Below are positions 37,556-46,602 of a stretch of 64,000 nt of DNA, piece by piece (position 1 is the stretch's first letter; every line of letters starts with the position of its first letter). This DNA is from Pseudomonas sp. S06B 330. Its GTDB lineage: Bacteria > Pseudomonadota > Gammaproteobacteria > Pseudomonadales > Pseudomonadaceae. The notes beneath the pieces are model-generated. The model was not told the DNA's origin and did no database searches. It was given only the letters and a program-made list of their open reading frames with translations. The stretch is taken from NCBI RefSeq assembly GCF_002845275.2, contig NZ_CP088149.1:4522501-4586500 (forward strand), written 5' to 3'. The position numbers and the translations under genes were made by a program.

Positions 37556-38338
37556 ATGACCGTCACCATCAAAACCGCCGAAGACATCGAAAAGATGCGC
37601 ATCGCCGGCCGCCTGGCCGCCGAAGTCCTGGAGATGATCGAAGAACACGTCAAGCCCGGTGTCACCACCGAAGAACTCGACCGCCTGTGCCACGACTACA
37701 TCGTCAACGAGCAGAAGGCGATCCCGGCGCCGCTCAACTACAAGGGCTTCCCCAAGTCGATCTGCACCTCGGTCAACCACGTGGTGTGCCACGGCATCCC
37801 GGGCGACAAGCCGCTCAAGGACGGTGATACCCTGAACATCGACGTAACTGTCATCAAGGACGGTTACCACGGCGACACCAGCCGCATGTTCCACGTCGGC
37901 AATGTGCCAGTCTGGGCCGAGCGCCTGTCGCAAGTTACCCAAGAATGCATGTACAAGGCCATTGAGCTGGTCAAGCCGGGCTGCCGCCTGGGCGACATCG
38001 GTGAAGTGATCCAGAAGCATGCGGAAAAGAACGGCTTCTCAGTGGTTCGCGAATTCTGCGGCCATGGCATCGGCAAAGTGTTCCATGAAGAACCACAGAT
38101 TCTGCACTACGGCCGTGCCGGCACCGGTATGGAGCTCAAGGAAGGCATGACCTTCACCATCGAGCCGATGATCAACCAGGGCCGCGCTGACACCAAAGTG
38201 CTGGGCGACGGCTGGACCGCCATCACCAAGGACCGCAAACTCTCGGCCCAGTGGGAACACACCCTGGTGGTGACCGCTACCGGCTACGAGATCTTCACCC
38301 TGCGTAAAGACGACACCATTCCCCGCACGTCGGCCTGA
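37556..38338 (+). CDS. map: type I methionine aminopeptidase
   Basis: Removes the initiator methionine from nascent proteins. The start MTVTIKTAEDIEKMR at 37556, after AGAG, gives 260 aa; an upstream frame from 37415 crosses the promoter and is rejected. The metal ligands appear in order: DVTVIKDGYHGDTSRMF (two aspartates), FCGHGIGKVFHEEP (His) and TFTIEPMIN with the final glutamate in SAQWEHTLVVT. Divergent from rpsB, as in many gamma-proteobacteria, and followed by glnD. Confidence 0.98.
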   Translation: MTVTIKTAEDIEKMRIAGRLAAEVLEMIEEHVKPGVTTEELDRLCHDYIVNEQKAIPAPLNYKGFPKSICTSVNHVVCHGIPGDKPLKDGDTLNIDVTVIKDGYHGDTSRMFHVGNVPVWAERLSQVTQECMYKAIELVKPGCRLGDIGEVIQKHAEKNGFSVVREFCGHGIGKVFHEEPQILHYGRAGTGMELKEGMTFTIEPMINQGRADTKVLGDGWTAITKDRKLSAQWEHTLVVTATGYEIFTLRKDDTIPRTSA

Positions 38339-38359
38339 CTCAAACAGGAAAGTGACTCG

Positions 38360-41059
38360 ATGCCCCAGGTGGATCCCGAGCTGTTCGACCGCGGCCAGTT
38401 CCAGGCGGAACTGGCTCTCAAGGCTAGCCCTATCGCAGCCTTCAAGAAGGCCATCCGCCAGGCTGGCGACGTGCTCGACAAGCGTTTTCGTGACGGCCGC
38501 GAGATCCGCCGCCTGATTGAGGACCGCGCCTGGTTCGTCGATAACATCCTGCAACAGGCCTGGAATCAGTTCACCTGGAGCGAAGACGCCGATATCGCCC
38601 TGGTCGCCACCGGCGGTTACGGTCGCGGCGAATTGCACCCCTACTCCGATATCGACCTGCTGATTCTGCTCGACAGCGCTGATCACGAAGTGTTTCGTGA
38701 CTCGATCGAACGCTTTCTGACCCTGCTCTGGGACATTGGCCTGGAAGTCGGGCAGAGCGTGCGCTCGATCGATGAGTGCGCCGAGCAGGCCCGTGCCGAC
38801 CTCACGGTCGTTACCAACCTGATGGAAAGTCGCACCATTGCTGGCCCCGAGCGCCTGCGCCAGCGCATGCTGGAAGTCACCAGCACCGCGCACATGTGGC
38901 CGAGCAAGGAATTCTTCCTGGCCAAGCGCGCCGAGCAGAAGGCCCGCCACCACAAGTACAACGACACCGAATACAACCTTGAGCCCAACGTCAAAGGCTC
39001 ACCCGGCGGCCTGCGCGACATTCAAACCGTGTTGTGGATCGCCCGGCGCCAGTACGGCACCCTGAACCTGCACGCCCTGGCTGGCGAAGGCTTCCTGCTG
39101 GAGAGCGAAAACGCCCTGCTGGCCTCCTCCCAGGAGTTCCTGTGGAAGGTCCGCTACGCCTTGCACATGCTCGCCGGTCGCGCCGAAGACCGTCTGCTGT
39201 TCGATCACCAGCGCAGCATTGCTGCCCTGCTTGGCTTCAGCGATGACAACCCCAAACGCGCCATCGAGCAGTTCATGCAGCAGTACTACCGGGTGGTCAT
39301 GAGCATTGCTGAGCTCAGCGACCTGATCATCCAGCATTTTGAAGAGGTGATCCTCGACGACGACAGCGGCAGCACCCAGCCGCTGAATGCACGCTTCCGC
39401 CTGCATGACGGCTACATCGAGGCAGTACGGCCGAACGTGTTCAAGCGCACACCGTTCGCCATGCTGGAAATCTTTGTGCTGATGGCCCAGCACCCAGAAA
39501 TCAAAGGTGTGCGCGCTGACACCATTCGCCTGCTGCGTGAACACCGACATTTGATCGACGACGCGTTTCGTAATGATATCCGCAACACCAGCCTGTTCAT
39601 TGAGCTGTTCAAGTGCGAAATCGGCATCCATCGCAACCTGCGCCGGATGAACCGCTACGGCATTCTCGGCCGTTACCTGCCGGAGTTCGGCCTGATCGTA
39701 GGGCAGATGCAGCACGATCTGTTTCATATCTATACCGTCGATGCCCACACCCTGAACCTGATCAAGCACCTGCGCAAACTGCAATACACCCCGGTGTCAG
39801 AGAAATTCCCGTTGGCGAGCAAGCTCATGGGGCGCCTGCCAAAGCCCGAGCTGATCTACCTGGCGGGCCTCTATCACGACATTGGCAAAGGTCGCCAGGG
39901 CGACCATTCAGAATTGGGCGCCGTGGATGCGCAGGAGTTCTGCCTGCGCCACCAGCTCCCGCTCTGGGACAGCCGCCTGATCGTCTGGCTGGTGCAGAAT
40001 CATCTGGTGATGTCGACCACCGCCCAACGCAAGGACTTGTCCGACCCACAGGTAATCCACGACTTCGCCCAACAGATGGGCGACGAAACCCGCCTGGACT
40101 ACCTCTATGTGCTGACCGTGGCCGATATCAACGCCACCAACCCCAGCCTGTGGAACTCCTGGCGCGCCAGCCTGCTGCGCCAGCTTTACACCGAGACCAA
40201 GCGCGCCTTGCGTCGCGGCCTGGAGAACCCGCTGGACCGCGAAGAGCAGATTCGCCAGACACAAAGCGCCGCCTTGGACACCCTGATCCGTGAAGGCACC
40301 GACCCGGACGACGTCGAGCAGCTCTGGGCGCAACTGGGTGATGACTACTTTCTGCGCCACACCGCTGCCGACGTGGCCTGGCACAGCGATGCGATCCTCC
40401 AGCAACCGGCCGATGGCGGCCCACTGGTTTTGATCAAGGAAACCACCCAGCGCGAATTCGAAGGCGGCACGCAAATTTTCATCTATGCGCCTGACCAGCA
40501 CGACTTCTTCGCCGTGACTGTTGCCGCCATGGACCAGCTCAACCTGAACATCCATGACGCCCGGATCATCACGTCCAGCAGCCAGTTCACCCTCGACACC
40601 TACATCGTGCTCGACAACGACGGCGGCTCGATCGGCGACAACCCTCAGCGGGTCAAGGAGATCCGCGATGGCCTGACCGAGGCGCTGCGCAACCCGGACG
40701 ATTATCCGACCATCATCAAGCGGCGGGTTCCACGTCAACTCAAGCACTTCACCTTTGCCCCGCAAGTGACCATCCATAACGACGCCCAGCGACCGGTGAC
40801 CATCCTCGAACTCAGCGCCCCCGACCGCCCAGGCCTGCTGGCGCGGATTGGCAAGATCTTCCTGGAGTTCGACTTATCGCTGCAAAATGCCAAGATTGCC
40901 ACCCTCGGCGAACGGGTCGAAGACGTGTTCTTCATCACCGACGCCGACAACCAGCCGCTCTCTGACCCCCAGTTGTGCAGCCGCCTACAGGACGCCATCG
41001 TCGAGCAATTGCGCGTCGACCAGGCTGCCGGGGCCACCGTTTCCCGCCTGACCATTTAA
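38360..41059 (+). CDS. glnD: bifunctional uridylyltransferase/uridylyl-removing enzyme GlnD
   Basis: Senses glutamine and adds or removes UMP on PII proteins, controlling nitrogen assimilation. 899 aa. The nucleotidyltransferase motif [17 protein letters not shown] is at residues 85-101 with catalytic Asp97 and Asp99. The HD phosphohydrolase motif [13 protein letters not shown] is near residue 505. Two C-terminal ACT domains bind glutamine (first about 700-780, second beginning [18 protein letters not shown] near 814). Starts after an AGGAAA ribosome binding site, 21 bases after map. Confidence 0.98.
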   Translation: MPQVDPELFDRGQFQAELALKASPIAAFKKAIRQAGDVLDKRFRDGREIRRLIEDRAWFVDNILQQAWNQFTWSEDADIALVATGGYGRGELHPYSDIDLLILLDSADHEVFRDSIERFLTLLWDIGLEVGQSVRSIDECAEQARADLTVVTNLMESRTIAGPERLRQRMLEVTSTAHMWPSKEFFLAKRAEQKARHHKYNDTEYNLEPNVKGSPGGLRDIQTVLWIARRQYGTLNLHALAGEGFLLESENALLASSQEFLWKVRYALHMLAGRAEDRLLFDHQRSIAALLGFSDDNPKRAIEQFMQQYYRVVMSIAELSDLIIQHFEEVILDDDSGSTQPLNARFRLHDGYIEAVRPNVFKRTPFAMLEIFVLMAQHPEIKGVRADTIRLLREHRHLIDDAFRNDIRNTSLFIELFKCEIGIHRNLRRMNRYGILGRYLPEFGLIVGQMQHDLFHIYTVDAHTLNLIKHLRKLQYTPVSEKFPLASKLMGRLPKPELIYLAGLYHDIGKGRQGDHSELGAVDAQEFCLRHQLPLWDSRLIVWLVQNHLVMSTTAQRKDLSDPQVIHDFAQQMGDETRLDYLYVLTVADINATNPSLWNSWRASLLRQLYTETKRALRRGLENPLDREEQIRQTQSAALDTLIREGTDPDDVEQLWAQLGDDYFLRHTAADVAWHSDAILQQPADGGPLVLIKETTQREFEGGTQIFIYAPDQHDFFAVTVAAMDQLNLNIHDARIITSSSQFTLDTYIVLDNDGGSIGDNPQRVKEIRDGLTEALRNPDDYPTIIKRRVPRQLKHFTFAPQVTIHNDAQRPVTILELSAPDRPGLLARIGKIFLEFDLSLQNAKIATLGERVEDVFFITDADNQPLSDPQLCSRLQDAIVEQLRVDQAAGATVSRLTI

Positions 41060-41081
41060 CGTTTGACGAGACCTTGCGCCG

Positions 41082-42275
41082 ATGAACACCGATTTGCTTC
41101 AGCTTCAGCCCTACCCGTTCGAGAAACTTCGCGCCTTGCTCGGCAGCGTCCAGCCTGCGGCCGACAAACGCGCCATTGCCCTGTCGATCGGTGAGCCCAA
41201 GCATGAATCGCCGGCGTTCGTCGCTAAGGCCCTGGCCGAGAACCTTCAGCAGATGGCGGTGTATCCGACGACCGTCGGCCTGCCAGCCCTGCGTCAGGCC
41301 ATCACTCGCTGGTGCGAGCAGCGTTTCGGTGTACCAAGCGGCTGGCTGGATGCCGACAAACATGTACTGCCGGTCAATGGCACCCGTGAAGCACTGTTCG
41401 CCTTCACCCAAGCGGTAGTCAACCGTAGCGCCGACGGCCTGGTCATCAGCCCCAACCCGTTCTACCAGATCTATGAAGGCGCTGCCCTGCTCGCCGGCGC
41501 CACGCCTCACTACTTGCCGTGCCTGGACAGCAACGGTTTCAACCCGGACTTCGATGCCGTCTCTGCCGAGACCTGGAAACGCTGCCAGATCCTGTTCCTG
41601 TGCTCTCCAGGCAACCCTACCGGCGCGCTGGTACCGATGGACACACTGAAGAAGCTCATCGCCCTGGCCGACGAGCACGATTTCGTGATTGCCGCCGACG
41701 AGTGCTACAGCGAACTCTATTTCGACGAACAAAGCCCACCACCTGGCCTACTCAGCGCCTGCGTGGAGCTGGGTCGCAGCGACTTCAAGCGTTGCGTGGT
41801 GTTCCACAGCCTGTCCAAGCGCTCCAACCTGCCAGGCCTGCGCTCGGGCTTTGTCGCCGGTGACGCCGAGATCATCAAGCCGTTCCTGCTGTACCGCACC
41901 TACCACGGCTGCGCCATGCCGGTGCAAACCCAACTGGCGAGCATCGCCGCCTGGAACGACGAAGACCACGTACTGGCCAACCGAGATCTGTACCGTGAGA
42001 AGTTCGATGCCGTGCTGGAGATTTTGGCACCGGTGCTTGACGTGAAGCGTCCGGACGGTGGCTTCTACCTTTGGGCCAAAGTACCTGGAGATGATGCCGA
42101 GTTCGCCCGGGATCTGTTCGAGGCCGAGCATGTGACTGTGGTGCCAGGATCGTATCTGTCCCGCGAAGTAAACGGTGTCAATCCGGGTGCTGGTCGCGTG
42201 CGCATGGCGCTGGTGGCATCGCTGGCGGAGTGTGTCGAGGCGGCTGAGCGCATTCGGTCATTTATCAAACGCTAA
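41082..42275 (+). CDS. dapC: succinyldiaminopimelate transaminase
   Basis: Transfers an amino group from glutamate to N-succinyl-2-amino-6-ketopimelate in lysine and peptidoglycan precursor synthesis. 397 aa, a fold-type I PLP enzyme. The Schiff-base lysine is Lys246 in HSLSKRSNLPGLRSGF; the substrate arginine lies in the C-terminal GAGRVRMALVAS. dapD (45514) and dapE (52121), the flanking steps of the same succinylase pathway, are also in the window. It starts 22 bases after glnD. Confidence 0.95.
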   Translation: MNTDLLQLQPYPFEKLRALLGSVQPAADKRAIALSIGEPKHESPAFVAKALAENLQQMAVYPTTVGLPALRQAITRWCEQRFGVPSGWLDADKHVLPVNGTREALFAFTQAVVNRSADGLVISPNPFYQIYEGAALLAGATPHYLPCLDSNGFNPDFDAVSAETWKRCQILFLCSPGNPTGALVPMDTLKKLIALADEHDFVIAADECYSELYFDEQSPPPGLLSACVELGRSDFKRCVVFHSLSKRSNLPGLRSGFVAGDAEIIKPFLLYRTYHGCAMPVQTQLASIAAWNDEDHVLANRDLYREKFDAVLEILAPVLDVKRPDGGFYLWAKVPGDDAEFARDLFEAEHVTVVPGSYLSREVNGVNPGAGRVRMALVASLAECVEAAERIRSFIKR

Positions 42276-42287
42276 GCGGTAAACGCC

Positions 42288-42313
42288 TGGCGGCGCCCTT
42301 CAAGGCGTCGCCA
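42288..42313 (+). terminator. hairpin after dapC
   Basis: TGGCGGCGCC-cttcaa-GGCGTCGCCA forms a 10-bp stem with one G-U pair, 12 bases after the dapC stop. It lacks a T-tract, so it may protect the mRNA end or act with Rho. Confidence 0.55.
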
Positions 42314-42352
42314 CGATACATAGCTACCACATGACCAGGTCCTTGTAGGGGG

Positions 42353-42382
42353 AAACTCCGAGCTCCTCTATTTACGGAGTTT
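42353..42382 (+). promoter_or_regulatory. hairpin enclosing the ribosome binding site of the metalloprotease gene
   Basis: AAACTCCG (42353-42360) pairs with CGGAGTTT (42375-42382) across a 14-base loop. The GGAG Shine-Dalgarno for the ATG at 42387 lies inside the 3' arm. The stem is also followed by TTTTC, so it could act as a small terminator or as a translational lock. Confidence 0.6.
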
Positions 42383-42386
42383 TCTC

Positions 42387-43127
42387 ATGACCGTTCCAAT
42401 CTATCCCCGCTACCGAAACCGCCTGACCGAGCAACGCTCCCATGAGCTGGCGGTGGAAGAAAATCCTCGTAACGCCGCCGCCACCAGCAGCGGTGGCCGA
42501 AAAAAACGCTCATTAGCCGTCACCAGCAGACTCTGGCAACCCGGACGAACGCTGTGGATTTCCTTTCTCGGCGCACCAGAAAGGAGCCTGAAAATGGCCA
42601 TTTTCGAGCTAGCCAGTGAATGGGTAGATCTTTCGGGAGCCAATCTGGAGCTTGATCTGGCAGAAGACGATGACAGCCGCGCCCAGATCAGGGTTCTCAC
42701 CGGCCCAGACGCGCAGTTTAACGAGTCCGACATCGGAACCGACGCCTTGGATCACGAAGATTACACAATATCCCTGACCGTTACTCCGGACCATCCGTAC
42801 TTCAAATACGTCGTACTGCATGAGTTTGGCCATGCCTTAGGGTGCCAGCATGAGCATCAACATCCCGACGCGGACATACCCTGGAACGAAGCAGTGGCGG
42901 TGCCGCACTACATGCAGTCGCAAGACTGGACCGAAGAGGAAGTTAAGGCCCAGGTACTAGGTAAATACAACCCCAGCGGCCTAGTGAAAACGGAATATGA
43001 TCGCACCTCGATCATGCACTACTACATTCCCCCGGAATTCATTCTGGGCGACTGGGACATGAAGCCAAACGTTGAACTCAGCGAGAAAGACCTGGAGTTC
43101 ATGCGCCTGGCCTACCCTCATGACTGA
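42387..43127 (+). CDS. M12A/astacin-like zinc metallopeptidase
   Basis: 246 aa. The metzincin zinc motif HEFGHALGCQHEH has ligands His145, His149 and His155. A Met-turn with the astacin pattern SxMHY reads SIMHYY (Met210, Tyr212), so the active site looks complete. The preceding strand and loop (QIRVLTGPD..., IGTDAL) fit bacterial astacin-like domains. No signal peptide, membrane segment or repeat is seen; the first 45 residues are polar and basic (GRKKRS) and could be a propeptide or targeting part. The substrate is unknown. The start is set by GGAG seven bases upstream, which is enclosed in a hairpin. It stands alone between dapC and a convergent antiporter gene and looks accessory. Confidence 0.85.
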   Translation: MTVPIYPRYRNRLTEQRSHELAVEENPRNAAATSSGGRKKRSLAVTSRLWQPGRTLWISFLGAPERSLKMAIFELASEWVDLSGANLELDLAEDDDSRAQIRVLTGPDAQFNESDIGTDALDHEDYTISLTVTPDHPYFKYVVLHEFGHALGCQHEHQHPDADIPWNEAVAVPHYMQSQDWTEEEVKAQVLGKYNPSGLVKTEYDRTSIMHYYIPPEFILGDWDMKPNVELSEKDLEFMRLAYPHD

Positions 43128-43230
43128 TCGGGCTGCCTGACCTGCACCCTTTCGAATGACGCATGTCGGTCCATTGCGGGACAAGCGCTTTCCTATCCCC
43201 CTGGGAAGCAGATTGCCCCGCAATGCCTGG

Positions 43231-44877
43231 CTACTTCACCACCCCCAGATTGGCCTCACTCATATCGAGCTCGCCGAGCACTTCCCGCACGACATCATCC
43301 CCAACCTGATGATGGCGATGCAGCTTGTACAACTCCAATCGCTGGGCCCGCAACGCTCGCAAGCGCAAGCGTCGCTCCAACTGATCCATTTGTTCGGCCA
43401 GGGCCTGGGCTTCAGCATTGTCGTCGTAAGTGTCCAACTGATGGCGGTACTCAGCCATCAAGCGTGCTTTGAGCTCTGCAGCCAGCGCCGCCTGGGCCGC
43501 ATCTTGCGGTGAGCCGGGCTCGGCCAGCTCCTCGGCTTCCAGCGCATGAATGGCCGCCTCTGCTGTCCGTCGCCAGGCCTCCTTGGCTTCCTGGCGCAAG
43601 GTGTCGTCAGGGCTCTTGGTCACCCCGCGCAACAATACTGGCAAGGCAATGCAAGCGGATATCAGCGATAGCAGAATCACCCCGGCGGCGATAAAGATCA
43701 GTAAGTCCCGCTCCGGGAATGCCTTGCCCGCACTGATCAGCAACGGCACCGACATGACACCGGCCAGCGTCACGGCGCCACGCACACCACCGATGGTCAG
43801 CAACCAACAGGAGCGGGCGTCGGCCACTTCCACCAGGTCTTGCTTGCCGCGCCAGCGGCGGATCACCCCGATCAGGCGCCACACGCCTTGCACCCAGACG
43901 AAGCGCAGCACCACCAGTACCGCAAAGATTGCCACCACATCCAGGCAGCGCCACATCAACGTCGGCCACAACGAGGCTTCGTGACTGGTGACCGCCTTGA
44001 TGATGTCAGGCAGTTGCAGCCCCAGTAACAGGAAGATCAGGCCATTGAAGCTGAACTCCAGCAACGACCAGACACTGCGGTTGAGCAAGCGCGTGCTGGT
44101 CTGGCGTGGCAGTAGGTCGAGCCAACTTTGCATCATTCCGGCCGCCACTGCCGAGAGAATCCCCGATGCTCCCAAGCGCTCGGCCACAACATAGGCCGCG
44201 AAGGGCAACAGCAGCATGAACACCACATGGGTAGCCGGATCATCCCAGCCACGGGCGATCATCCAGGCCCGCAGGCGCCCTACCAGCCAGCTTAGAGCCA
44301 CGCCAATAGCCAGACCACCCACAGCCACCAGCACGAAGGTGACACTGGCCTCAGCCAGAGAAAACGCGCCGGTGATGGCCGCCACCAAGGCAAACTTGAA
44401 GGTCACAAGACCTGTCGCATCATTCATCAGCGCCTCACCCTGAAGCATGTGCATCAAGGGCGTGGGCAAGCGATCCTGGGTAATCGCCGAGACGGCGACG
44501 GCGTCAGTTGGCGAGAGCACGGCAGCTAGCGCAAAGGCCACCGGCAACGGGATGCTCGGCAGCAACCAGTGAATAAAGTAGCCAGCGCCAACGACCGTGA
44601 ACAGCACCAGCCCCACAGCCAAGGTCAGGATCGGACCGCGCAAGCGCCATAGGTCGCGCTTGGGCATGCGCCAGCCATCGGCAAACAGCAACGGCGGCAA
44701 GAACAGAAACAGAAATAATTCCGGATCGAGGGCCACGTGCAACCCCAACGTGGGCCAGGCCAGCAATGCCCCGGCGGCAATCTGCACCAGGGGCAACGGT
44801 AACGGGATGACCCGACCGACAAGTTTGGAGACACTCACCAGCATCAGCAGGATGAGAACGGTGTAGGCTGATTGCAT
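43231..44877 (-). CDS. CPA1-family cation/proton antiporter (NhaP/YjcE type)
   Basis: An inner-membrane exchanger, probably Na+ or K+ for protons. The start MQSAYTVLILLMLVSV at 44877, with AAGGA ahead, gives 548 aa; an upstream ATG at 44955 adds 26 unrelated residues. About twelve hydrophobic segments span residues 3-415. The ion-binding ALSPTDAVAV and the helix-break motif GEALMNDATGLV are the CPA1 signatures. A soluble, charged C-terminal tail of about 130 residues rich in Glu, Ala and Arg probably regulates it. Convergent with the metalloprotease gene and divergent from the yffB-like gene. Confidence 0.92.
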   Translation of the reverse strand: MQSAYTVLILLMLVSVSKLVGRVIPLPLPLVQIAAGALLAWPTLGLHVALDPELFLFLFLPPLLFADGWRMPKRDLWRLRGPILTLAVGLVLFTVVGAGYFIHWLLPSIPLPVAFALAAVLSPTDAVAVSAITQDRLPTPLMHMLQGEALMNDATGLVTFKFALVAAITGAFSLAEASVTFVLVAVGGLAIGVALSWLVGRLRAWMIARGWDDPATHVVFMLLLPFAAYVVAERLGASGILSAVAAGMMQSWLDLLPRQTSTRLLNRSVWSLLEFSFNGLIFLLLGLQLPDIIKAVTSHEASLWPTLMWRCLDVVAIFAVLVVLRFVWVQGVWRLIGVIRRWRGKQDLVEVADARSCWLLTIGGVRGAVTLAGVMSVPLLISAGKAFPERDLLIFIAAGVILLSLISACIALPVLLRGVTKSPDDTLRQEAKEAWRRTAEAAIHALEAEELAEPGSPQDAAQAALAAELKARLMAEYRHQLDTYDDNAEAQALAEQMDQLERRLRLRALRAQRLELYKLHRHHQVGDDVVREVLGELDMSEANLGVVK

Positions 44878-45068
44878 ACGGCGTGTTCCTTCCAGTTCGA
44901 GCACAGTCAACGGCGCACCATTCGCCCATTCTGGGCATTGCCATTGAAACGACATAGTAGCCGTTCAGGCTGCAGGCGCACCGCTGCACAAAAGTCGCAG
45001 AGGCTGCCAAAACCTGTAACACAATGCTACAAAGTGCCTCGGCAAGGCCAACCCAAACCGGTTGACCG

Positions 45069-45077
45069 TGGCATAAT
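45069..45077 (+). promoter_or_regulatory. extended -10 element for the yffB-dapD group
   Basis: TGGCATAAT fits an extended -10 (TGN-CATAAT) 33 bases before the ATG at 45110. No clear -35 is seen, which extended -10 promoters tolerate. Confidence 0.4.
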
Positions 45078-45109
45078 CCTTCACCATTTTTTCCCAGGAG
45101 GGGCAAGAC

Positions 45110-45472
45110 ATGACCAAACGCGACACGCCATTGCACCTTTATGGAATCAAGGCCTGCGACACCATGAAGAAAGCCCGTACCTGGCTGGAAGACAAAGGCC
45201 TGGGTTACGACTTTCACGATTACAAGACCCAAGGCATTGACCGTGCCAGCCTGACCCGCTGGTGTGACGAACACGGCTGGGAAACAATCCTCAACCGTGC
45301 CGGCACCACTTTCCGCAAGCTCGAAGACGCCCAGAAGGCCGACCTCGACCAGGCCAAGGCCATTGAACTGATGCTGGCCCAACCGTCGATGATCAAGCGC
45401 CCGGTGCTCGACCTCGGCGAGCGGACCCTGGTCGGCTTCAAGCCCGACCTGTACGCAGCCGCTCTGCAATAA
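45110..45472 (+). CDS. yffB: ArsC/Spx-family protein, YffB type
   Basis: 120 aa with the thioredoxin-like ArsC/Spx fold. The N-terminal LYGIKACDTMKKA holds a single active-site-type cysteine, Cys16, in CxxM context; arsenate reductase needs further residues not obvious here. The fold continues to the conserved IKRPVLDLGERTLVGF segment. The biochemical role of YffB proteins is unsettled; a glutathione-dependent thiol function has been suggested. AGGAGG lies just upstream of the ATG. It sits directly before dapD, a frequent pairing in Pseudomonas. Confidence 0.85.
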   Translation: MTKRDTPLHLYGIKACDTMKKARTWLEDKGLGYDFHDYKTQGIDRASLTRWCDEHGWETILNRAGTTFRKLEDAQKADLDQAKAIELMLAQPSMIKRPVLDLGERTLVGFKPDLYAAALQ

Positions 45473-45513
45473 CGCGGCGCACGCTTTCAATCAAATTCGC
45501 AAGAGGTAACTGC

Positions 45514-46548
45514 ATGTCCACTACCCTGTTCAGCCTGGCCTTCGGTGTCGGCACCCAGAACCGTCAAGGCGCATGGCTGGAAGTGTTCTACGCACAACCG
45601 CTGATCAACCCGAGTGCCGAGCTGGTCGCTGCGATCACGCCAGTACTGGGCTATGAAGGTGGCAACCATGCCATCGCGTTCAGCAATGCCCAAGCCGCAC
45701 AGCTGGCCGAGGCCCTCAAGGGTATCGATAGCGCTCAAGCCGCGCTGCTGACCCGTCTGGCCGAAAGCAACAAGCCGCTGGTCGCCACCGTACTGGCCGA
45801 AGACGCGGCCCTGAGTTCTACCCCGGAAGCCTATCTGAAGCTGCACCTGCTCTCGCACCGCCTGGTCAAGCCGCATGGCCTGAGCCTGGCCGGCATTTTC
45901 CCGCTGCTGCCTAACGTCGCCTGGACCAGCCAGGGCGCCGTCGACCTGGCAGAACTGGCCGAGCAGCAACTGGAAGCGCGCCTCAAGGGCGAGCTGCTGG
46001 AAGTGTTCTCGGTCGACAAGTTCCCGAAGATGACTGACTACGTTGTGCCTGCCGGCGTGCGTATTGCCGACAGCGCCCGTGTACGCCTGGGCGCCTACAT
46101 CGGCGAAGGCACCACCATCATGCACGAAGGCTTCGTCAACTTTAACGCTGGCACCGAAGGCCCAGGCATGATCGAAGGCCGCGTCTCGGCGGGCGTATTC
46201 GTCGGCAAGGGCTCGGATCTGGGTGGCGGTTGCTCGACCATGGGTACCCTGTCGGGCGGCGGCAACATCGTGATCAAGGTCGGCGAAGGCTGCCTGATCG
46301 GTGCCAACGCCGGTATCGGCATTCCTTTGGGTGACCGCAACACGGTCGAAGCCGGCCTGTACATCACTGCCGGCACCAAGGTGAACCTGCTGGACGAGAA
46401 CAACCAGCTGGTCAAGGTGGTCAAAGCCCGCGATCTGGCCGGCCAGACCGATCTGCTGTTCCGCCGCAATTCGTTGAATGGCGCTGTGGAGTGCAAGACC
46501 CACAAGTCGGCCATCGAGCTGAACGAAGCGCTGCACGCCCACAACTAA
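45514..46548 (+). CDS. dapD: 2,3,4,5-tetrahydropyridine-2,6-dicarboxylate N-succinyltransferase
   Basis: Succinylates tetrahydrodipicolinate, the step before DapC in lysine and meso-diaminopimelate synthesis. 344 aa, the long form found in Pseudomonas. The N-terminal domain (about 1-170) is followed by a left-handed beta-helix with hexapeptide repeats (VRLGAYIGEGTTIM.., GRVSAGVFVGKGSDLGGGCS) and a C-terminal strand region. The ATG follows AAGAGG. A strong hairpin follows the gene. Confidence 0.97.
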   Translation: MSTTLFSLAFGVGTQNRQGAWLEVFYAQPLINPSAELVAAITPVLGYEGGNHAIAFSNAQAAQLAEALKGIDSAQAALLTRLAESNKPLVATVLAEDAALSSTPEAYLKLHLLSHRLVKPHGLSLAGIFPLLPNVAWTSQGAVDLAELAEQQLEARLKGELLEVFSVDKFPKMTDYVVPAGVRIADSARVRLGAYIGEGTTIMHEGFVNFNAGTEGPGMIEGRVSAGVFVGKGSDLGGGCSTMGTLSGGGNIVIKVGEGCLIGANAGIGIPLGDRNTVEAGLYITAGTKVNLLDENNQLVKVVKARDLAGQTDLLFRRNSLNGAVECKTHKSAIELNEALHAHN

Positions 46549-46556
46549 GTGGTACC

Positions 46557-46585
46557 ATCGGGTCTGGCCTAACGCCAGGCCCGAT
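46557..46585 (+). terminator. hairpin between dapD and csdA
   Basis: ATCGGGTCTGGC-ctaac-GCCAGGCCCGAT forms a 12-bp stem with one G-U pair, eight bases after the dapD stop and 17 before the csdA ATG. No T-tract; it could be an mRNA processing or stabilising site. Confidence 0.55.
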
Positions 46586-46602
46586 ATTCAGGTCCGATCA
46601 TC

